A DNA stretch of 64,000 bases from Chalciporus piperatus (Eukaryota; Basidiomycota; Agaricomycetes; Boletales; Boletaceae), in contig JBBPTG010000001.1 in NCBI GenBank assembly GCA_038093975.1, positions 1,178,001 through 1,242,000 of the forward strand, written 5' to 3'. This document shows positions 34,907 through 45,303 of the stretch, in pieces. Position 1 is the stretch's first letter; every line of letters starts with the position of its first letter. A program made the position numbers and the translations under genes. The notes beneath the pieces are model-generated. The model saw only the letters and a program-made list of their open reading frames with translations. It had not been told where the DNA came from and did no database searches.

Positions 34907-36768
34907 ATGCCTTACACATCGTCTCCACCGGTCAGCGACGTAGCCGTTCGCAAGCAGCGCCATCGCAGAGATAACCTGCATCAGTTTGCTCTTGCTGAAG
35001 GGAACGACCAAGAGTCTCATCCTGATGCTCTCAACGTTCAGGCTTACCCCCAAGCGACACTCACCGGAAAACAGAGGGCCATCGTTAATTGCGATGCTAC
35101 AGCCCTCGTCGACCTTATCCGAAATGGTGTTTATACTGCGACCGAGGTTTTGAGGGCAGTGGTCACTGTCGCTATCCGCGCACAGGATGTGACCAACTGT
35201 CTGACGGAATCTTGTTTGAAAGAAGCGTTTGAGAGAGCCGCAGAGCTGGATCAGCATTTCGAGCAAACCGGAACAGTAGTCGGACCATTGCACGGGCTAC
35301 CCGTATCAATCAAAGACCACATCAAAGTAAAGGGACTCGATACTTCGACTGGCTATAAAGGTAGCTATCGCTCGCTCTTGCTTTACCGGACGGTACTTTA
35401 CGTGTTTTCCAGCATGGGCTTACAAGATGACAGCCGACAGTGATGCCCTCGTAGTCACTATTCTCAGGAACTCAGGAGCCATCATATACGTTAAAACACA
35501 AAACCCTCAAACGTTACTGGTAAGCAGATTCCTTGCTGTATGGCCAGTCGATCAAATGCGGTCTCATTTTAGTCCTTGGAAACAAACAACAATATTTTTG
35601 GGCGGACCCTCAATCCGTACAACAAAGATTTAACCTCTGGAGGGAGTAGCGGAGGAGAAGCCGCCCTCATTGCTTGTCGTGGAAGTCCTCTGGGGGTCGG
35701 GACAGACATCGGTGGCAGCGTCAGGATCCCCGCAGCACATTGTGGTCTGTACGGCCTGAAAGGCTCGGTCGCCCGGTTGCCTCATTCCGGCCTCCTTGGC
35801 TCCCATGATGGTATGGACGCCATCGTAGGCTCCGTGGGGCCGCTGGCCAGATCAGCAAGAGACCTCGAGCTTTTCTGCCGGGTCATGCTGGACGCGGAGC
35901 CGTGGCTCTATGAGCCCCCCCTTCTCGAAATGCCCTGGAAGGCAGATATAGCGCGGGGCCAAGGTTTACCAGAAACGTTAACTATAGCCATCCTCTATGA
36001 TGATGGTGTCGTGGTTCCGCATCCTCCGATCACGGAGGCATTGAAGAGATACGAGGCAGGGCTAAAGAAGGCTGGTCACGAAGTCGTCTCGTGGGTGCCT
36101 CTGGAACATCAAGAGGGATGGGATTTAATTGTGAGAACATCTCTAACTGACAACTGACTTGCCGCGCTGACGTTGGCTACTAGCTGAAGCTTTACTTTTT
36201 GGATGGCGGTGCAGAGTACCATGAGGTTCTCAGTGCTGGGGAGGAACCGCCAGTGCCTCAAACCAAGTGGATCCTTGACCAGATCCGTGATCCGCGTCCC
36301 TTCACCGTCGAAGAGATATTTCGTTTGAACCTCGAGCGTGAAAGATTTCGCGCGAGAGCTTTAAAACACTGGAATGGGATCAGGGGCACGACCGGTCGTC
36401 CTGTCGACGCAATCCTGTGTCCTGTCGCACCGACACTAGCTCCGCCCCATGATACGACTTGCTGGTGGGGATATACGTCTCATTGGAACTTGTTAGATCT
36501 TCCGGGTGTCGTGTTTCCTGTGGGCCAGTTCTCGGCATCCTCATCTTTGCCAGAAACATTCCGACTCACACCGAGGAACAGCCTGGAGGGGCGCATCTCC
36601 CAACAATGGGATCCGTCTACATACGACAATGCCCCCATCAGTCTTCAGTTGGTCGGACGTAGACACAATGAAGAGCGGCTGCTGGCTATTTTAAAGGTCA
36701 TTGAAAGTATCATTCCCTCAGAGGCTCCAGGTTGTACGGTTAAAGCTGGAGTCAATGGACTCCACTGA
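34907..36768 (+). CDS. amidase (amidase signature family, acetamidase-like)
   Basis: Hydrolyses a carboxamide to acid and ammonia. The catalytic Lys lies in GPLHGLPVSIKDHIKVKG; the amidase signature reads LTSGGSSGGEAALIACRG (cis-Ser), followed by GVGTDIGGSVRIPAAHCG (nucleophile Ser in DIGGSVR). The Ser-Ser-Lys triad is therefore complete. Later blocks are GLYGLKGSVARLPHSG and the substrate-channel region WNLLDLPGVVFPVGQF, then APISLQLVGRRHNEERLL. Four exons are joined by introns near 35361-35414, 35520-35571 and 36130-36182. I chose the ATG at 34907 because the family starts shortly before a basic (RKQRHRRDN) segment. No signal peptide is visible, so it is probably cytosolic. The substrate is unknown. 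Confidence 0.92.
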
Positions 36769-37708
36769 TACAGTAGATGGAAGTATTGATGTTTGTCTCC
36801 AATGTATTTTTCCAAACTTCGTCCGTTTTAGTAAGTCTCAGCCTTGGCGCACCATGTTAGCCTGAACTTAAATTCTTACTAAAACTTCTACTCACCGCGC
36901 CGAATTCGCGTCCGAGAGAGCAACCCCGCCTGCGCGCTCTCCATTCGTATGCTGTGATGGTTTGTATTCGTGGTTGGATTCTCAACCTCCCGAGTCCTGA
37001 GGCCTGACTCGGCCCTTACCCAATCCTCGCCCTCGTTCCATCGGGTGGTTGGACGCGTTCTACTCCGGGTTCCAACGTTGAACCGCACCGTGGCTTATCC
37101 ACCTGGGACGTTGCTGGCCGCCTCCCGGGCCACCCACAACGTTTACTAACTTCAAGTTTAATCGGCAGAGAAGCAGAATGACGTTCCGTAGTGAGTATGA
37201 CTTGGATAAACTGTATTCGGTCACTGCAGCCTGAATGATTTCGCAACCTGATGTTTCTCGCCTTGCTGCTAACAACTGAATAGCGACCATTTTGTCTCCG
37301 GTGCCATGTCAAGGTTGTGCCTTCCACATAGACTCGGAGATGTGCACCGACGACCGGCGGACACATCGCGTTATCCCTTGACGGTGGTTGCTGTATGGCT
37401 ACCCTCCGGTCTCTCTCCGTGTGGTTATCCACAGGACCACCTTCCGGAAACATTATCCATGGCTTTCAACGTTACTTGGTGGAACATAACTACCGACTCA
37501 TCGTGCCACCGATGCCGGATCCAACTGCCAGTGCTAAACGTTACTCGCCTTGCCGCTATCATTCCTTGCGCAGGATGGCTCAAACGTTCATTTCAAGCGA
37601 CTCTATGGAGTTGGGAACGATGCCATCTGTCCCTACGTCCAACTGCAGCGTAAGTTCTAGTTCTATAAAAGCTGAGTATCGCGTCCTCACAGATCACCAG
37701 TTTCCGCC
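36769..37708. other. 940 bp intergenic stretch without a supported gene
   Basis: Lies between two plus-strand genes. Several overlapping open frames exist on both strands, but none shows a family motif or a convincing splice structure. A possible mini-exon (ATGACGTTCCGTA followed by gtgagt near 37189) and downstream frames are noted separately as a finding. Confidence 0.3.
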
Positions 37709-38863
37709 ATGCCTAGCAGTCTCGACCTTCCACGAACACGCTCCTATACTAACGCTTCTGATATCCCAGAGCCTGTCTGGCGCACGATGGAAAAGCATGA
37801 AGCCGCTGCAAATACCGTACTCCCATTCGCCCAAAAGGCACGGAAATCCCCCCCTGTCGACAACCAACTCTGGGTTGTCCAATCGGACGACGCAGGTAAC
37901 GTCGAGTTTGTGCTGTCTTGCACACAGGGGCCTCTGGGAGATTACCCTATCTTCATCTTCACCCCCAAATCGTCCGCCCAGCTCCATCGAGAGGAGAAGC
38001 TCGGAAGCGATATCAGAGAATCCTTGAAGGAACTTGTCCTCGCTCTACTGAGCAAGGTTCCTCCGACTAGAGTCTTCTCCGTATTTTCTGTCGGGAAGGT
38101 GGCAGAAGCATTTGCCAGAGTTTTCGTGGAGAATACGCAAGGCATCGAGGCCATTCGTGACCCTTATTATGACGCGACATTCACTTTCTGCACCAGTGAG
38201 ACACTCAACAAGGCTTCGGATTCCATCTCCCCTCTTCCAGCGGGCGAGGATATCGTCATCTCTCTTCGTCGTGGAGACGAAGAGTCTCACAAAGCCCGAA
38301 TCCAATCGTTGTGCAAAGGATTTTCTGAGACCTCTGTGAGTACTATCTACTTCTTCTGGCACATGGGTTATAATATGTTGGTACCAAACAGTGGCCTTAT
38401 CTACTTGATGATGCGAGGGCGTTATTGGAAGCTGAGATCTTGCTAAACAACAAGCAAGTCTGGGTTCATATGATCAAGAGCGGTGAGGAGGAGTGGGATA
38501 TCGCCTGCCTCGTCGCGACTACCCGAGAATCAGACAATGTGACCGCAATTACCAAAGTTTACACAGCGGAGCGTTGGAGGAAACGCGGCTGTGCGGCGCG
38601 TCTTGTCCATCGTGTATGCCAAGAGTGAGTGACAGCCACCTCTGCAACCTCTTGACACGAGTTGATCCCCTATTAGTATCCTCAAGATGAAGCAGCGCGT
38701 CGTTCTCTACGTGGGGAGTGGAGATTCAGGCGAGTTGATTGCTGCACGCACAGTATACCACAAGGTTGGTTTTCAAGGGCTAGACCCCCAGCAAGGACAG
38801 CCGGAAGGTGTAGAACGATGGGTCGAGATTGGTTTCACGGGCACAGATCTGGGTTACTGGTGA
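37709..38863 (+). CDS. GNAT-family acetyltransferase
   Basis: The C-terminal half has the GNAT core: WDIACLVATTRESDNVTAIT, then KVYTAERWRKRGCAARLVHR. This is the acetyl-CoA binding motif A with the basic loop RKRGCA. It is followed by QRVVLYVGSGDSGELIAART and YHKVGFQGL (the typical YxxxGF end strand). The N-terminal half (for example NQLWVVQSDDAGNVEFVLSC and PLGDYPIFIF) is the extension common in fungal members that acetylate or bind unknown small acceptors. Three exons: introns lie near 38330-38390 and 38625-38675, and the stop is at 38861. Substrate unknown. It converges on the FBXO21-like gene with 212 bp between stops. Confidence 0.85.
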
Positions 38864-39075
38864 TTGCTTACCCATCAGACACGCATTTATCATTCTACCA
38901 TCGGGGAGGACCCATGATCCCCATGTATCACTTCTCGAACTTGCACATATATCATGTAGCATAGCTGATAGCGTTGTATTCATAGATCATGTACATAAGC
39001 CATGCCGAATCTACGGCGACTGCTGCGTTTTTTGAGTCGCTGAACACCCCGATATCTTATCATAGCTGGATATCT

Positions 39076-41148
39076 TTACAGTGGGTCTGTGGTACCATCC
39101 CGGATCCACTGCTCGCCGACGGCATTGTCCTCGGGGTAAGCGGAAACCAGTTCAGGGCTTAGACGCAGTCTCGCTCTTGCATTTGACTGTATGACGCCCT
39201 CAAAATACCGGCCTGCCTCGGGAGCTTGTTGGAATAGTTGATGGGATATGTGAGATTCCAACGTGCTCGGTTGCATGTTGTCCTCTGCTACATCTACACT
39301 CATGTCAACGGATTTGAACAAGGGGGTACAAATGTAACCTTACATCGGACGGATCCACTATGAGTGAGGACGTGATAAAATGGTTGGTGTCGTCCGCGAG
39401 GCAAGGAATCAATGTGCATCGATGATATCCAATTTTCGGAAGCCATGCAAGACGGCTGGGAGAATATCAGTCGACTGACCAGTCATGGAGGGGTAGTATT
39501 CACCTCCCACCCGTATACGTATCCAGTATATTCGTACTTGACATGTTTAAAGATCATCCCCACAAAGTATTTGATCGGTGTCAAGTTTTTGGAACGCAGA
39601 GTCACAGTAGCTGCGGCCTCGTCCTCGTCTTCATGTGCTGCTTTGCAACTAACTAGGAGTTGGTCTCGGATGGGTGGAGTAAGACCTGGCGCCAAAGCGT
39701 CGGCTAACACGGAGAGTATATCCAGTGGAAAACGGCCAATATGTTTCATGATGTTCAAAAGATATCGCCTGTCATTCATGAAGATTAGGTTCACGGTGAG
39801 TCCAACATAAAACGCGGTGTGAAGTTCCCCTTCGGGAATACTCTCCATCGGAGGAAGAAGTGAGAACGATGCAAGGATGTTCCTGGATGCCCGGACAAGC
39901 ATGGAAGCTGTACTCGCGGGACGGGTGTAATCCGTGGCAGTCGAGGGGGTGATCCCCGCGTCCACGAGCAATCGAGGGATGTCTTCTTCGAGCGACAAGA
40001 TAGCTGCACTTCGAGAACCAAAGACATCCACAATGACGTCGGATACATTCGGTTCCGGGGATGATACGATGGCTAAGACTCTGGCAGGAAAATCGATGGG
40101 TGATGCCTTGATTCCCAGTCTTCGAGCGACACACACAAAGACGTAGACCAGTGATATTGGTATCGTGTCTCTGTGCGTACTGAGGAACCAATGAGGGAAA
40201 CGCGTGTTGAGGAGGTTGAAGCGGGAGTCTGAGATATCGCGTAAATAGCGATGTGTTCAAATGCAACGAATTGCTCACGTCCTGCTGCTCGATACCCATT
40301 TTCCCAAAGGAAGTCACATATTGATGATGATATTCGACCAAGTGCATCATCGCTACGGTTGAACTCGTCTGGGTTTGTCGGGATCTCCTTGTCTGCAAGA
40401 TACGTGCGACAAAAGCCGGCGAGAACATCTAACAGCGAAGAAATCTTGGTAAAAACATGTAGTGAGTACGAGGAAGTGGCGTAACTTGTCCTTTACTTAC
40501 TTCCGAGGGCGGGTAAGCAAAGTATGAGGACAAACAAGCGATCGCTGTCTCTAGTTCGTCCGAATCATTCTCCTCCTTGTCTCTGATGCTATTCCATACC
40601 CGCACAGCATGACTGCGTGCTATAGCACCCAGCAAGGCTTGTGCCCAGAAGCGACGTGGGATAAGGTGACAATCAACATCAGACTCCGATCCTTCGTCTG
40701 CGAGATAGGTTCCATTCGAGAAGAGTCCGCGGAAGGGGGAGGGAAAATCGGGGTGGGCCTCCATGGAGAGTGCATTCCAGACATCATACGAAAACGTAGA
40801 TGTTAGCTCTCTTGCTCTCTCCAGCCGACCATCGCGTTCCAGAACGATACCATCCAGAATCTTGATGGCTTGTCGGTCAAGGCGGACACGTTCGATGTAA
40901 CGTGATTTCCAGTCATCACCGAGTGGCTGAGCCTGTGTGCGCAACAGCTCTCTCGATGGGTTGCTGACTGTGTATCGCTTGCGGTAAAGAGGTTCCCAGA
41001 GTGTAGGGACTGACGCCGCACTCCGGATAATCGAATTCGCCTGGAGACACCTAGCCAGTGTTCGAGGGCTTTCGCCTAAATAAGCTGACACAGGGAGTTG
41101 CTCGAGAATGTGCACATAGATGTCGAAGGGTAACTCCTTTAGCGTCAT
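39076..41148 (-). CDS. FBXO21-like protein: F-box, transglutaminase-like (SirB1) and YccV-like domains
   Basis: Probable substrate-recognition subunit of an SCF ubiquitin ligase. The N-terminal F-box is LPFDIYVHILEQLPVSAYLG, then ARCLQANSIIRSAASVPTLW. The SirB1-type region reads FCRTYLADKEIPTNPDEFN, SRFNLLNTRFPHWFLSTH and DTIPISLVYVFVCVARRLGI, then IDFPARVLAIV. The C-terminal YccV/HspQ-like domain reads YFVGMIFKHVKYEYTGYVYGW, QPFYHVLTHSGSVRYVAEDN. The order of domains is the same as in human FBXO21. The transglutaminase-like part has no obvious Cys-His-Asp triad, as usual in this family. The 5' end is secure (single exon for the first 220 residues); at least four introns interrupt the rest. 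Confidence 0.85.
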
Positions 41149-41708
41149 GAGGTACTAGTACTGTAGGGCGGAGTATGTGGTTGGGTGGTTGGACGTGTGG
41201 GACATATCTGTCGCTTTCGAAATTTCACTTCATCGATCAACTGGCTCCGCTTGAGCGCCGTGCTTATAAACTGCACAATCAAACTTCGGAGGCATTACGC
41301 TACATTCATCATTGCAGTCAAGTTGGACTTCCGAATAACTGAGGGTTAAATAAACCACACCTCTCGAGAAGGATTTACAGACACGCGGTACTTACATGCT
41401 AGAACCTGGGGCTGACCGCTTGTGCATTTCGTTTCGACGGCTCGGTTTCGAATCGATCATCTCGAATATCTTACGCTCATCCTAGATATCGTTACCAACG
41501 CTGCCATTTTCTCTACCTGAAGATCTGAATCACAAGAGGTTTACAAAATCTGATCCTGTTTGCGAAGAGTAAACATACGTTTGGGAGGATGGCATAGGCC
41601 AGGGGGAGCAAGGGTTGGGTTGGGCCGCCTCGCGGCTGTCTGCAAAGAATGAGTAAACGGAATTATTGACAGCGGATGGCTCAACACACCTGGGCTCGGC
41701 GTAGATGA
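41149..41708. other. 560 bp intergenic region, FBXO21-like gene promoter side
   Basis: Lies upstream of the FBXO21-like start and downstream of the ketopantoate reductase stop, both genes on the minus strand. No coding frame could be supported. An A/T-rich GCTTATAAACTG at about 41260 reads as a TATA-like element only on the plus strand, where no gene starts nearby. Confidence 0.3.
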
Positions 41709-42947
41709 TCACATTAGGTCGACAGGGATAGTACTCCGCATGTTGACCATACTGACAAGAGCAGAGTTTACCGGCATCGGGACACCATATTCTTGGCCAA
41801 GGCGAACGAGATAACCATTCAGGAAGGATATCTCCGTCGGTCTGCCCTTCCTGATGTCAGACAATGTTGACGAGAAATTCCCCCTTGTCACATGAGTGAC
41901 GCGATTGACCTCCTCCATGAGCGCGTCCGCTTGGAGCTCACGCGGCATTCGACCCAAGGGAACTTGGCCCTCTTCAACACCCGAGGGGAGCGAGCGAACA
42001 AAAGCCCCTGTGTCAGCTTGCAGTTGTGCCTGAAACGCGGCAGCGGCTTCATTGCAGACGTCCCGTAGGATTCGTTTGGATGCGTCGTCTTTGAACAGGG
42101 CACCATTTCGACAGCCAAGAATTGCAGTAAGAGGGTTCACGACGGAATTCACAACGAGCTTCTTGCGCATAGCGAGCTGTATGTCTGCCATCGATTTCCA
42201 TTTGCAGCCAAGCGCGTCAAGCGAGGCGAGGACAGACGCTGTTTCACGTAGGCTGGAATACTGGGAGTAAGACGCATCACCCGGACGAGTGATGTCGTCG
42301 AGACTGAGCTCGCGTTCGTGTAGTGGCTTGCTATCGTCCGAGAGCGATGCTTCGAAGTCCTTCCCGCGACTGTCCGGAACGATACCAAACTCGATCTCGC
42401 CGAGCCCCGCATGTACAACGTGTACTGGGGACTTGAGCCATATACCATGGGTATTTGAAGCCAGGATAAAGTGCGGTCTGCTTTCGGGATTGCGAAAGAC
42501 CTTTTGTACGAGGTCCTCGTAAACTCCCATGCCATTTTGGATGAGAACGATTGTACTTCGAGGGGTGAGACGGGGTAGCATGCGAGAGATGGCATTGGTG
42601 GTATTTTGTGCTTTGGTGGTGACGAATAGAGTTTCGATGAAATCAGTTGTTAGGTTCTCGGCGGGCGACGTGGGGTGTCTAATTTCGTCTTTGGAAAGGG
42701 TAGAGTCGAAAGCTATTCCACCACCAGAGTGGTCTTGATGTTCAAAAACCTCCATGTCAAACCCATCGCAAGATTGCACTATGCCCTGGTTTTCGACGGA
42801 TAATTTACCACCTAGGGAGGCTGCTGTGCGTGCTTGGCTCACAGACTTGTGTATGAGGGTGATGGAATGAGTACGTGGGAGTGCTGCACGGAGATGATAG
42901 GCGAGTAGAGAGCCAACGGGTCCGATTCCTAGGATATAGCAGCGCAT
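41709..42947 (-). CDS. 2-dehydropantoate 2-reductase (ketopantoate reductase, PanE/PAN5-like)
   Basis: NADPH-dependent reduction of ketopantoate to pantoate on the pantothenate/CoA pathway. The Rossmann start MRCYILGIGPVGSLLAYHL (GxGxVGS) fixes the likely ATG at 42947; an in-frame ATG at 43034 would add 29 residues. Other blocks are IVLIQNGMGVYEDLV and SNTHGIWLKSPVHVVHAG, then KLVVNSVVNPLTAILGCRNG (the catalytic Lys region) and GRPTEISFLNGYLVRLGQEY (Glu/Asn/Ser substrate site). The gene is a single long exon. Some fungal members of this fold act as mitochondrial translation activators (yeast Cbs2-type), so the enzymatic role is inferred from intact cofactor and substrate motifs. Confidence 0.85.
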   Translation of the reverse strand: MRCYILGIGPVGSLLAYHLRAALPRTHSITLIHKSVSQARTAASLGGKLSVENQGIVQSCDGFDMEVFEHQDHSGGGIAFDSTLSKDEIRHPTSPAENLTTDFIETLFVTTKAQNTTNAISRMLPRLTPRSTIVLIQNGMGVYEDLVQKVFRNPESRPHFILASNTHGIWLKSPVHVVHAGLGEIEFGIVPDSRGKDFEASLSDDSKPLHERELSLDDITRPGDASYSQYSSLRETASVLASLDALGCKWKSMADIQLAMRKKLVVNSVVNPLTAILGCRNGALFKDDASKRILRDVCNEAAAAFQAQLQADTGAFVRSLPSGVEEGQVPLGRMPRELQADALMEEVNRVTHVTRGNFSSTLSDIRKGRPTEISFLNGYLVRLGQEYGVPMPVNSALVSMVNMRSTIPVDLM

Positions 42948-43034
42948 GTCGAGGGAAAGAGTTACCAAGTGATCGAGGGTATGTAGCTGGCGGCTAAACG
43001 TTGATGGTGGCAGATGGAAAAGTGACGACTCCAC

Positions 43035-43499
43035 GCACAGTAATTTATGACAGATCTGTTCGCTCCGGTGGCCGCGAGAGATGAACTTTTCCGGTTGCGT
43101 TGTAGGACTGGAGTAAGTAGTCAGGAAAATTAGCCCTCAACTTGGACGACCACCGAGTGCCGTAACGGAGAAATATCGGAAATGAACTCGTCCCCCTCAG
43201 CTTTTACTGTATTCAAGGTGACACTCTTCGAGACTCCCGGAATACAACGGTGGCCTCGCTACTGGTGATGAGATCGATCTTTGAGACTCCCGGAATGCAA
43301 CGGTGGTCGCGCGTCCGCTTCCGCTTCCGCACGCAGAACGGTGGCCGGCCACCCTTTCTCGCGATGGCACCTCCCGACAGAGTCGCCGATATCGGGCCGT
43401 AAGTCTCACTTGCCGTAGAAAAGGCCCTCTGCTTCAACTCCAGATCCCCCAATATCAATTCCCTCGTATTCATTTCAGTCCCCACCTATAATCAAAACA
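43035..43499. promoter_or_regulatory. divergent promoter region, ketopantoate reductase / aldo-keto reductase
   Basis: 465 bp between divergent genes. It contains a 26 bp direct repeat (listed separately) and no supported gene. Confidence 0.35.
43230..43308. repeat. 26 bp direct repeat, two copies 53 bp apart
   Basis: GAGACTCCCGGAATACAACG followed by GTGGCC (43230-43255) recurs as GAGACTCCCGGAATGCAACG followed by GTGGTC (43283-43308), with 24 of 26 identical. Both copies lie in the divergent promoter region and could be a duplicated factor site. Confidence 0.8.
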
Positions 43500-45037
43500 A
43501 TGGCCACCGTCGTTCTCAAGAGAACTGGGCAGAAGGTAAGCATCCTCCGTGTTCCATATACTCGGTTGATATGCATCAATGCGTCATAGATGCCCTTGAT
43601 TGGGTAGGTTTCCTTATCTCCTGTCAACGTAGTTGATTAAACCATACCTCCCATCAAAGGTTCGGTCTCTGGAAGGTAGGTTGACACCTGTGAAGGATCA
43701 CTTGCCTCGTGTTAAGCTTCAATTATAGGTGACCAGATCCAGCTGCGCCGACGTAAGTTTTTGCGATCTCGAACATACTGTAGTTCCTAAAGTCCATCAA
43801 AGACCGTCTACAACGCCATCAAGGCAGGTTACCGTCTCCTCGATGGCGCAGGTGACTACGGAAACGAAAAAGAGGCTGGTGAAGGTGTCCGCCGAGCCAT
43901 CCAAGATGGCCTCGTGAAGCGCGAAGACCTCTGTGAGCCGCGTTTGCTTTCATCCGTCAGTTCTAAACTCACTACGACGCCGCTCAGTCATCACTTCCAA
44001 GGTGAACTTGAATCTAACGCATCATTAGCATACGGAAATTGATGACCTCTCAATAGCTCTGGAACACCTTCCACGCTCGTGAACACGTAAGCTATTGTTT
44101 TAATGCCGTAGAAGAGTGCCTTTCAATAGAGGAACTTGAACAGGTCACGCAACTTGCTGAGAAACAACTTGGCCTCTGGGGGATCAGTTATTTCGACCTT
44201 TTCTTGGTCCACTTCCCCATTTCCTTGAAATACGTTGACCCTGCCCACCGCTACCCTCCCGAATGGTTCGGCGACGATAGCAAGGTTTACCTCCGTATGT
44301 GACAACTTCTCTTTTTCCAGGCTTCAGTTTACCAATTAAATCAGAGAACACTCCTATGTCGGAGACATGGGAAGCTATGGAGGGGCTCGTTGATGCAGGT
44401 TTGACGAAGAACATTGGTTTGAGGTATGCAAGTAACAAGTTGGTACCCCGACGCGTCTAATTTCCGTTCAGCAACTGCCAGGGATCCCTCATTCTCGATG
44501 TTTTGCGCTATGCCAAGTACGAGCCTCAAGTGCTTCAGGTCGAGCTGCACCCCTACTTGACCCAGCAAGGTCTTGTTGACCTCTGCAAAACCCTTGGAAT
44601 TGCTGTGACAGCATACTCCTCGTTCGGTCCGCAGAGTTACCTTGAACTTGGCATGGGCAAGGACTCAGCCTCTCTGCTCGAGCACAATAGCATCCAGAGC
44701 ATCGCCGCGAAATACAAGACATGTATGTTACTACTCTCTTTTACGCCCACCGACTGAGCACTTTTGCGTTTCAGCAACCGCCCAAGTACTGTTGCGATGG
44801 GCAACCCAACGCGGTATTGCGGTCATTCCCAAGAGTAACGATCTGGGAAGACTGCAAGCCAACTTGCAATGTGATAGCTTCAACCTCTCGGAAGATGAGC
44901 TCTCCAGCATCAGCCAATTGAACATCAACTACAGGGTAAGTAAATCAGTCTCGACCCGTCGTTCATGCAGCTTAGATGTTCCGGCACAGCTCAATGACCC
45001 CGCAGCCATTGACCCTCGTATGGCTATTTTCGCTTAG
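43500..45037 (+). CDS. aldo-keto reductase, xylose reductase-like
   Basis: NAD(P)H-dependent reduction of aldehydes or sugars. Assembly of very small exons gives [30 protein letters not shown] and [15 protein letters not shown]. Then [18 protein letters not shown] follows. The tetrad is complete: Asp and Tyr in [11 protein letters not shown], Lys in FITSKLWN, His in [12 protein letters not shown]. Substrate-binding and coenzyme blocks are [34 protein letters not shown] and [18 protein letters not shown] (IPKSN, the cofactor 2'-phosphate site of xylose reductases). Exons 2-4 have only 14, 16 and 24 nt (43590-43603, 43660-43675, 43729-43752). About nine introns cut the gene. The true substrate is uncertain; xylose reductase is the closest match by motif. 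Confidence 0.92.
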
Positions 45038-45303
45038 ATGGGGGAGACCTGTACACATGACGTATTGCATGTATGATACAAGGCGGCGAAAAGTATTGTC
45101 GTATACATGTACAGCAACAGCCGAAATGGAGACTTGTTGTACAACTGTTGTATTTGTTTCCAGTGCAGTACGCCGCGTCACTCTTTCTGTGGCGCAGTCG
45201 ATGCTTCGAGCAGCGCAGCACGTCGGAGTTTGAAACAGGACATTGATTAGCACGACGAGGACTGCTCGAGTCTCCAGAGCTCACGCCCAGTATTACGACC
45301 ACC

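Noticed and set aside
37016..37453. Long minus-strand frame upstream of the GNAT gene as a gene
   Set aside because: Low-complexity composition, no motif, no promoter or splice context. It is probably chance.
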